From Streptomyces katrae (GTDB lineage Bacteria; Actinomycetota; Actinomycetes; Streptomycetales; Streptomycetaceae), in the NCBI RefSeq assembly GCF_000717655.1, contig NZ_JNZY01000013.1:62001-126000 (forward strand): a stretch of DNA of 64,000 nt. Direction: 5' to 3'. Shown here one piece after another: positions 56,064 to 64,000 of the stretch. The translations under genes and the position numbers were made by a program. The notes beneath the pieces are model-generated. The model did no database searches. It was given only the letters and a program-made list of their open reading frames with translations, and was not told where the DNA came from. Position 1 is the first letter of the stretch; every line of letters begins with the position of its first letter.

Positions 56064-56733
56064 ATGACCGAAATCCGACGTCGCCCCGGCGACGGCACAG
56101 GCGGCCTCCGCACCGGCGCCGCAACCTTCGAGCAGCTCCGCGAGCAGGCTGTGGCCCTGCGCCGCGAGGGCCTCAGCCGCCGCCAGATCCGCGACCGCCT
56201 GAGCGTCCACAACAACGACATCCTGGGCCGCCTGCTGGACGGCGAACCCGCCCCGGAATGGACGAAGCGCCCGAACGCGAAGGACGACCTCCGCGACCGC
56301 GCCCGCGAACTCCGCCTCCAGGGCATGACCTACGACCAGATCCAGGTCGAGCTGGGCTGCTCGAAGAGCTCGATCTCCCTCTGGGTCCGCGACCCTCCGA
56401 GGCAGGAGAGGCATCGCGCCCCGGAAGAAGCCTCGGCCATTGCGCGGCGGGGGTGGGATCGCACCCTCGAAGTCCGCGAGCAGGCCCGTCGCGAGACCAA
56501 ACGGGCTGCGACCGCAGAGATCGGCGCCATGTCGGAGCATGAACTCTTCCTCGTGGGCGTCGGCCTCTACTGGTCCGAGGGCGAAAACCACCCGGGAGAA
56601 CACCGGTGAGAGCTACTACGGCTGCCTGGCCGTTCGCGTACTCCAAAGCGCCGGTCTGTACCGTCGCATTGAAGGCTGGTGGTGCGGCATAGTAGGGGCT
56701 GCATCGCAGTTCGATCAGCCAAATCGGACATAA
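56064..56733 (+). pseudogene. Helix-turn-helix regulator-like gene with internal deletion and frameshift
   Basis: The first 174 codons (TEIRRRPGDGTGGLRTGAATFEQL; LSRRQIRDRLSVHNNDILGRLL; MTYDQIQVELGCSKSSISLWVRD; LFLVGVGLYWSEGE) match a family of Streptomyces regulators of about 250-290 residues with two helix-turn-helix segments. At about 56580 the frame turns and stops at 56609. In the +1 frame from about 56590, RENTGESYYGCLAV and YRRIEGWWCGIVGA continue the family's C-terminal end to 56733. About 70-75 codons between the two parts are missing, so the gene is broken. The N-terminal part could still be expressed as a truncated DNA-binding protein. Confidence 0.7.
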
Positions 56734-56744
56734 ATAGCGAACTA

Positions 56745-56815
56745 TCCCGAGTCGTCTAATGGCAGGACAAATGGTTTTGGTCCATTGAATGAGGGTTCGA
56801 TTCCTTCCTCGGGAG
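56745..56815 (+). tRNA. tRNA-Gln (anticodon UUG)
   Basis: The 71-nt sequence folds as a tRNA: acceptor TCCCGAG/CTCGGGA with discriminator G, anticodon stem AATGG/CCATT with loop TTTTGGT giving anticodon TTG, and T-arm GAGGG-TTCGATT-CCTTC. CCA is not encoded. It lies directly upstream of glmU. Confidence 0.95.
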
Positions 56816-56924
56816 CGTCGCAAGCTCGGGTCCTGACCGGTCGGTCGGGACCCGGCTTCGTTTCCGGGGTGCGGCCCCCCGGTATCCTTCACGGGTCCAC
56901 CACCCGAAGCCGAAGGGCATCCCC

Positions 56925-58370
56925 GTGAGCGCCAACCGCCCGGCAGCCGTCGTCGTACTCGCAGCGGGTGAAGGCACCCGCATGAAGTCGGCCACTCCCA
57001 AGGTTCTGCACGAGATCTGCGGGCGCTCGCTCGTGGGCCACGTCGTCGCCGCCTCGCGCGAGCTGGACCCCGCACACCTCGTGGTCGTCGTCGGCCACGC
57101 CCGCGAGCAGGTCACCGCACACCTCGCCGAGATCGACGCCGGCGTCCGAACCGCCGTCCAGTACGAGCAGAACGGCACCGGGCACGCGGTCCGCATGGCC
57201 CTCGAAGAGCTCGGCGGCACCGTCGACGGGACCGTCATCGTCGTCTGCGGCGACACGCCCCTGCTCACCGGGGAGACGCTGCAGCAGCTCGCGGCCACGC
57301 ACGAGGCCGACGGCAACGCCGTCACCGTGCTCACCGCCGAGGTCCCGGACTCCACCGGATACGGCCGCATCGTCCGTGACGGCGCCGGCGCCGTCACGGC
57401 CATCGTCGAGCACAAGGACGCCACCGACTCCCAGCGGGCGATCCGGGAGATCAACTCCGGGGTCTTCGCCTTCGACGGCGCCCTGCTCGCCGACGCGCTC
57501 GGCAAGGTGCGTACGGACAACAGCCAGGGCGAGGAGTACCTCACCGACGTGCTCGGCATCCTGCGCGAGGCGGGGCACCGTGTCGGTGCGGCGGTCGGCG
57601 CCGACCACCGCCAGATCCTGGGGATCAACAACCGCGTGCAGCTGGCCGAGGCCCGCGCGCTGCTCAACGCCCGTCTCCTCGAGCAGGCGATGCTGGCGGG
57701 CGTGACGGTGGTCGACCCGGCGAGCACGTTCGTGGACGTGACGGTGACGTTCGGGCAGGACGCGCTGATCCACCCGGGTACGCAGCTGCTCGGTGCGACG
57801 CACGTCGCCGAGGGGGCCGAGGTCGGTCCGAACACGCGGCTCAAGGACACGCAGGTCGGTCCGCGGGCGCGGGTGGACAACACGGTGGCGGACACGGCGG
57901 TCATCGGCGAGTCGGCGTCGGTCGGCCCGTACGCGTACCTGCGTCCGGGTACGAACCTGGGCCTGAAGGCGAAGGCCGGCACGTACGTGGAGATGAAGAA
58001 CGCGACGATCGGTGAGGGCACGAAGGTGCCGCACCTGTCCTACGTGGGTGACGCGACGATCGGCGAGTACACGAACATCGGCGCGGCGAGCGTGTTCGTG
58101 AACTACGACGGTGAGCACAAGCACCACACCACGATCGGCTCGCATTGCAAGACGGGCTCGGACAACATGTTTGTGGCGCCCATCACGATCGGGGACGGCG
58201 CGTACACGGCTGCCGGATCGGTGATCACGAAGGATGTGCCGCCGGGTGCGCTGGCGGTGGCCCGTGGTCAGCAGCGGAATATCGAGGGCTGGGTGGCTCG
58301 TAAGCGTCCGGGAAGTGCTGCGGCGACGGCGGCTCAGTCGGCGGTCCAGGAGGACTCCGACCCCCGTTGA
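56925..58370 (+). CDS. glmU: Bifunctional UDP-GlcNAc pyrophosphorylase / glucosamine-1-P acetyltransferase
   Basis: The 481-residue enzyme makes UDP-N-acetylglucosamine for peptidoglycan. The uridyltransferase N-terminal half has LAAGEGTRMKS (residues ~10-20), YEQNGTGHAVRMAL and CGDTPLL. The left-handed beta-helix acetyltransferase half (about 255-460) has hexapeptide repeats (EGAEVGPNTRLKDTQVGPRA; NATIGEGTKVPHLSYVGDATIGEYTNIG). A Pro/Ala/Gln-rich tail follows. GTG start at 56925. It begins the housekeeping run glmU-prs-rplY-pth, though each has its own leader. Confidence 0.97.
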   Translation: MSANRPAAVVVLAAGEGTRMKSATPKVLHEICGRSLVGHVVAASRELDPAHLVVVVGHAREQVTAHLAEIDAGVRTAVQYEQNGTGHAVRMALEELGGTVDGTVIVVCGDTPLLTGETLQQLAATHEADGNAVTVLTAEVPDSTGYGRIVRDGAGAVTAIVEHKDATDSQRAIREINSGVFAFDGALLADALGKVRTDNSQGEEYLTDVLGILREAGHRVGAAVGADHRQILGINNRVQLAEARALLNARLLEQAMLAGVTVVDPASTFVDVTVTFGQDALIHPGTQLLGATHVAEGAEVGPNTRLKDTQVGPRARVDNTVADTAVIGESASVGPYAYLRPGTNLGLKAKAGTYVEMKNATIGEGTKVPHLSYVGDATIGEYTNIGAASVFVNYDGEHKHHTTIGSHCKTGSDNMFVAPITIGDGAYTAAGSVITKDVPPGALAVARGQQRNIEGWVARKRPGSAAATAAQSAVQEDSDPR

Positions 58371-58515
58371 GGCCTCGTTGAGGTGAACTGACCGGAAACA
58401 GGTACGCCCTGGACGGCGTACCGTGATAGGTGCACGCAATTCGGCTGGCTCACCGTGTGCGGGACGGACGCACACGGGGGCGAGCAGCTTTCAACACGTC
58501 TGAGGAGACTGTGCT

Positions 58516-59493
58516 GTGACCGGGATCAAGACGACCGGCGAGAAGAAGCTGATGCTCTTCTCCGGCCGCGCCCACCCCGAGCTGGCCGAGGAGGTTGCGC
58601 ATCAGCTGGGCGTTGCCCTCGTGCCGACCAAGGCTTTCGACTTCGCGAACGGTGAGATCTACGTTCGTTTCCAGGAGTCGGCTCGTGGCGCGGACTGCTT
58701 CCTGATCCAGAGCCACACGGCTCCGATCAACAAGTGGATCATGGAGCAGCTGATCATGATCGACGCGCTGAAGCGCGCGTCGGCCCGCTCCATCACGGTG
58801 ATCATCCCGTCCTACGGGTACGCCCGTCAGGACAAGAAGCACAAGGGCCGTGAGCCGATCTCGGCGCGTCTGGTCGCCGATCTGCTGAAGACCGCGGGTG
58901 CGGACCGCATCCTGACGGTCGACCTGCACACGGACCAGATCCAGGGCTTCTTCGACGGTCCGGTGGACCACCTTTCGGCGCTGCCGGTCCTCGCGGACTA
59001 CGTGGGCGCGAAGGTGGACCGGACCAAGCTGACGATCGTGTCCCCGGACGCCGGCCGTGTGCGCGTTGCGGACCGGTGGTGCGACCGTCTGGACGCTCCG
59101 CTGGCGATCGTGCACAAGCGCCGAGACAAGGACGTCGCGAACCAGGTGACGGTCCACGAGGTCGTGGGTGAGGTCCGGGGCCGTGTCTGTGTCCTGGTCG
59201 ACGACATGATCGACACGGGTGGCACCATCTGCGCCGCTGCCGATGCACTGTTCGCGCACGGTGCGGAGGACGTGATCGTGACGGCGACGCACGGCATCCT
59301 GTCGGGGCCGGCGGCGGACCGTCTGAAGAACTCGAAGGTCAGCGAGTTCATCTTCACGAACACGCTGCCGGACCCGTCGGACCTGGAGCTCGACAAGATC
59401 ACGGTGCTGTCGATCGCTCCGATGGTCGCGCGTGCGGTGCGTGAGGTCTTCGAGGACGGTTCGGTCACGAGCCTGTTCGAAGAGCAGCAGTAA
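58516..59493 (+). CDS. prs: Ribose-phosphate diphosphokinase (PRPP synthetase)
   Basis: The 325-residue enzyme makes PRPP from ribose 5-phosphate and ATP. VDLHTDQIQGFFDGPVDHL and VVSPDAGRVR, and the PRPP-binding loop VLVDDMIDTGGTI are present and intact; ISARLVADLLKTAG and RQDKKHKGREPIS mark the flexible loop. Starts at GTG 58516, 145 bp after glmU, in the order seen in other actinobacteria. The long upstream leader (58371-58515) shows no distinct structure. Confidence 0.97.
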   Translation: MTGIKTTGEKKLMLFSGRAHPELAEEVAHQLGVALVPTKAFDFANGEIYVRFQESARGADCFLIQSHTAPINKWIMEQLIMIDALKRASARSITVIIPSYGYARQDKKHKGREPISARLVADLLKTAGADRILTVDLHTDQIQGFFDGPVDHLSALPVLADYVGAKVDRTKLTIVSPDAGRVRVADRWCDRLDAPLAIVHKRRDKDVANQVTVHEVVGEVRGRVCVLVDDMIDTGGTICAAADALFAHGAEDVIVTATHGILSGPAADRLKNSKVSEFIFTNTLPDPSDLELDKITVLSIAPMVARAVREVFEDGSVTSLFEEQQ

Positions 59494-59513
59494 CCGGTAG
59501 TAGAGAGATCCTT

Positions 59514-59542
59514 TTGGGTGCGGCCTCCGCGCCGGGTAGACT
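59514..59542 (+). promoter_or_regulatory. Probable rplY promoter flanked by an inverted repeat
   Basis: TTGGGT (59514-59519) and TAGACT (59537-59542) are separated by exactly 17 bp. Transcription would start near 59549, 120 nt before the rplY ATG. A 12-bp inverted repeat, GGTGCGGCCTCC (59517-59528) and GGAGGCCGCACC (59562-59573), surrounds the -10 region. Confidence 0.5.
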
Positions 59543-59669
59543 CGACGAGTTGCTCGGCGAGGGAGGCCGCACCTTTGGTGTCGGCGCTCCGTTATCGACG
59601 CGCTCTTCGTAGCAGGCCGTTCAGGCCGGGTGACCGTTGTCCTTTTCCGTCACCCCACGAGGAGTGAGC

Positions 59670-60257
59670 ATGTCCGAGGTCAAGCTTTCCGCCGAGCTCC
59701 GCACCACCTTCGGCAAGGGCTCTGCCCGCCAGGCCCGTCGCGACGCCATGGTTCCCGGTGTCATCTACGGTCACGGCAACGAGCCGAAGCACGTCAACGT
59801 CGAGGGCCACGGCCTGGCGCTGGCGCTGCGTACCCCGAACGTCCTGATCTCCCTGGACATCGCGGGTGACAGCACCGAGCTGGTCATCCCGAAGGCCGTG
59901 CAGAAGCACCCGCTGAAGCGTTCGGTCTCCCACGTCGACTTCCTGATCGTCAAGAAGGGCGAGAAGGTCACGGTCGAGGTTCCGGTCGTCACCGAGGGCG
60001 AGCTGGCCGCCGGCGCCAACATGCTGGAGACCCTTCTGAACACCATCTCGGTCGAGGCCGAGGCGACCCACATCCCGACCGAGGTCACCGTCTCCATCGA
60101 GGGCCTCGAGGCCGGCGCCACCATCCACGCGTCCGACCTGGTCCTGCCGGCCGGCACCACGCTGGCCGTCGACGGCGAGACCGCCGTTCTGCAGGTCGTC
60201 GCCCCGCAGGCCGAGGAGCCGGCTGCCGAGGCCGCCACCGAGGGCGCAGAGGCCTGA
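59670..60257 (+). CDS. rplY: 50S ribosomal protein L25 (Ctc-type)
   Basis: The 195-residue protein binds 5S rRNA. The N-terminal L25 domain (about 1-90: SEVKLSAELRTTFGKGSARQARRD, PGVIYGHGNEPKHV) is followed by the C-terminal Ctc domain (ANMLETLLNTISVEAEATHIPTEVTV) and an Ala/Glu-rich acidic tail. The ATG at 59670 has a GAGGAG Shine-Dalgarno. A strong hairpin follows. Confidence 0.96.
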   Translation: MSEVKLSAELRTTFGKGSARQARRDAMVPGVIYGHGNEPKHVNVEGHGLALALRTPNVLISLDIAGDSTELVIPKAVQKHPLKRSVSHVDFLIVKKGEKVTVEVPVVTEGELAAGANMLETLLNTISVEAEATHIPTEVTVSIEGLEAGATIHASDLVLPAGTTLAVDGETAVLQVVAPQAEEPAAEAATEGAEA

Positions 60258-60287
60258 GCCTCGCTTTCCCACCTCAGCACTTGCTGA

Positions 60288-60329
60288 ACGACCGCCGTCC
60301 GGCTCCACTGGGAGCGGGACGGCGGTCGT
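60288..60329 (+). terminator. Terminator-like hairpin between rplY and pth
   Basis: ACGACCGCCGTCC (60288-60300) pairs exactly with GGACGGCGGTCGT (60317-60329), with an inner GGCTCC/GGGAGC stem. Confidence 0.8.
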
Positions 60330-60347
60330 CCTCGTTAAGGAGCATGG

Positions 60348-60938
60348 ATGTCGGACGATGCGGCGCCGTGGCTGATCGTCGGCCTCGGTAACCCGGGGGC
60401 GGAGTACGCGGGCAACCGCCACAACATCGGGTTCATGGTGGTGGACCTGCTGGCCGAGCGGATGCGCGGGAAGTTCAAGGCGCACAAGGCGCGGGCGCAG
60501 GTGGTGGAGGGCCGGATGGGTCCGCCGGGGCCGGCGAACCGGCGGGTGGTGCTGGCGAAGCCCATGTCGTTCATGAACCTGTCGGGCGGGCCGGTGACGG
60601 CGCTGCGCGATTTCTACAAGGTTCCTGTGGACCGGATCGTGGCGGTTCATGACGAGCTGGACATCGACTATCCGACGCTGCGGTTGAAGCTGGGCGGCGG
60701 GGACAACGGGCACAACGGCCTGAAGTCGATGACGAAGTCGATGGGGCCGGAGTACCACCGGGTGCGGTGCGGTATCGGCCGTCCGCCGGGTCGTATGCAG
60801 GTGGCGGACTTCGTGCTGAAGGACTTCTCGTCGACGGAGCGCAAGGAGCTGGACTGGTTCGTGGACCGGGCGGCGGACTCGGTGGAGTGCCTGATCGCGG
60901 AGGGCCTTGAGCGGGCCCAGTCCGCGTACAACTCCTGA
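60348..60938 (+). CDS. pth: Peptidyl-tRNA hydrolase
   Basis: The 196-residue enzyme releases tRNA from prematurely terminated peptidyl-tRNA. N15 and the catalytic H25 lie in [18 protein letters not shown], and the Asp in [11 protein letters not shown] is present, as are [13 protein letters not shown] and [12 protein letters not shown]. Length is normal. ATG has AAGGAG upstream. It follows rplY as in other bacteria. Confidence 0.97.
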   Translation: MSDDAAPWLIVGLGNPGAEYAGNRHNIGFMVVDLLAERMRGKFKAHKARAQVVEGRMGPPGPANRRVVLAKPMSFMNLSGGPVTALRDFYKVPVDRIVAVHDELDIDYPTLRLKLGGGDNGHNGLKSMTKSMGPEYHRVRCGIGRPPGRMQVADFVLKDFSSTERKELDWFVDRAADSVECLIAEGLERAQSAYNS

Positions 60939-60944
60939 CCGCCG

Positions 60945-61532
60945 CTACATCTCGTCGAGCCCGTCGAAGTCGATTTCGGCGGCGAAGGGCCGGGAGACGC
61001 TGAACGGCTTGGTGTGGATCCCCTGGCAGACGTAGGCACGTGTGTGGGGGTCCAGCTCGTAGAGGTACACGACGGGTTCGATCGATTCGTCGCCCTCGAT
61101 TTTGACGATCCAGTAGTTCGGGATACCGGCAGCCGCGTACTTGTGCAGCTTCGTTTTGGTGTCCCGGGCTTCGGACTCGGGCGAGACGACCTCAACTGCG
61201 AGCAGCACGTCGGCGGCGTAGAAGTGAGTCTGCATGGGGCTCGTGCAGGCTTCTCGCCGCACGACCGAGATATCCGGTTCGGGCCCGTTGCGCTTGTCGA
61301 TCACCACAGTCATCTCTCGCGCGACCCTCGTGTGCCGGGGGGCGGTCAGCCGCAGCCGGGTGACAAGGAAGTCGATCAGGTCGGAGTGGATGAAGCGTTG
61401 CGGACTCACGAAGACCAGGCTCCCGTCGATCAGCTCGGTGTGTCGCGGGAGGTCCGGCAGCGTCAGCAGGTCGTCCACCGTGTACCCGTCCAACGGAGGC
61501 CTCGACCAGTCGTGTACGGGCTCGGCAGTCAT
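60945..61532 (-). CDS. Uma2-family (DUF820) PD-(D/E)XK nuclease-like protein
   Basis: The 195-residue protein has the Uma2 layout: YTVDDLLTLPDLPRHTELIDGSLVF at the start, PDISVVRRE, VLLAVEVVSPESEARDTKTKLHKYAAAGIPNYWIV with the Asp, Glu and Lys of a PD-(D/E)XK active site. The family is numerous in Streptomyces and other bacteria, but its physiological role is unknown. The ATG at 61532 has GGGAG 5 nt upstream. It lies convergent with pth. Confidence 0.9.
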   Translation of the reverse strand: MTAEPVHDWSRPPLDGYTVDDLLTLPDLPRHTELIDGSLVFVSPQRFIHSDLIDFLVTRLRLTAPRHTRVAREMTVVIDKRNGPEPDISVVRREACTSPMQTHFYAADVLLAVEVVSPESEARDTKTKLHKYAAAGIPNYWIVKIEGDESIEPVVYLYELDPHTRAYVCQGIHTKPFSVSRPFAAEIDFDGLDEM

Positions 61533-61637
61533 GGTTGCTCCCATGGACGGGATTGTGGTCCTGGACGCCCACGGTAGCGCTCGGTATCCGTGTCCGTCAT
61601 CACAAAGGGTGACGGACACGGATACCGGGGTGCGGCG

Positions 61638-64000
<2,363 letters not shown>

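Noticed and set aside
59517..59573. Riboswitch or ribosomal-protein autoregulatory leader ahead of rplY
   Set aside because: Only a simple 12-bp inverted repeat that overlaps the likely promoter is visible; no known leader family could be recognised.

Overview
This is a high-GC actinobacterial chromosome segment, almost certainly from a Streptomyces species. The evidence is strong third-position GC bias in the genes, frequent GTG starts, a tRNA-Leu with a TAA anticodon (the developmental tRNA bldA), paired resuscitation-promoting-factor genes with a ydaO-type c-di-AMP riboswitch, DivIVA-like coiled-coil and collagen-like proteins, and a gene order that from memory matches the conserved core of the Streptomyces chromosome around hutU, ndh, eno, mfd, glmU, prs, rplY, pth and ppc. 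I see no prophage, insertion sequence, CRISPR array or rRNA. Gene starts were chosen from Shine-Dalgarno sequences, overlaps with upstream genes and family length.

Region by region. 1-5000: partial urocanate hydratase (hutU), a divergent PLP decarboxylase-like gene, a small secreted protein and an RpiR-family regulator whose upstream region shares a 9-mer with a perfect inverted repeat in the hutU promoter region. 5000-11500: cystathionine beta-synthase, an SGNH hydrolase, an acetyl-CoA acetyltransferase whose 3' end has been copied into a 104-bp tandem repeat, and small conserved proteins. 11500-20000: a BI-1 family membrane protein, tRNA-Leu(UAA)/bldA, an ABC ATPase/FtsX permease pair, a cyclopropane synthase-like methyltransferase, and NADH dehydrogenase II with two Rex-like operators upstream. 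20000-26100: an eno-ftsB-DUF501-ppx gene string with start/stop overlap, then two rpf/LysM genes, the first with a c-di-AMP riboswitch. 26100-36900: a P450 divergent from an apparently leaderless flavohaemoprotein, a SurA-like lipoprotein with mazG, a YfhO-type membrane protein running into an antisense gene fragment, a membrane protein/Ser-Thr kinase pair, a lipoprotein and a small antitoxin-like protein. 36900-46000: mfd, a second ABC/FtsX pair and an MFS exporter. 46000-49400: a membrane protein, an alpha/beta hydrolase divergent from a CGNR regulator, and a DivIVA-like coiled-coil protein.

49480-54362 is the most unusual block. It holds four genes built from polymorphic-toxin and SUKH-immunity modules: a fusion carrying a collagen-like linker, a deaminase-like segment and a SUKH-4 domain; a fusion of a WHH/HNH-type nuclease-like domain with an SMI1/KNR4 (SUKH) domain; and a YwqJ-type deaminase followed by a SUKH-3 protein. 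None has a visible secretion signal.

54600-64000: an orphan histidine kinase, a regulator-like gene broken by an internal deletion, tRNA-Gln(UUG), then the housekeeping run glmU, prs, rplY, pth, followed by a Uma2-type nuclease-like gene and phosphoenolpyruvate carboxylase, which is cut by the right window edge.
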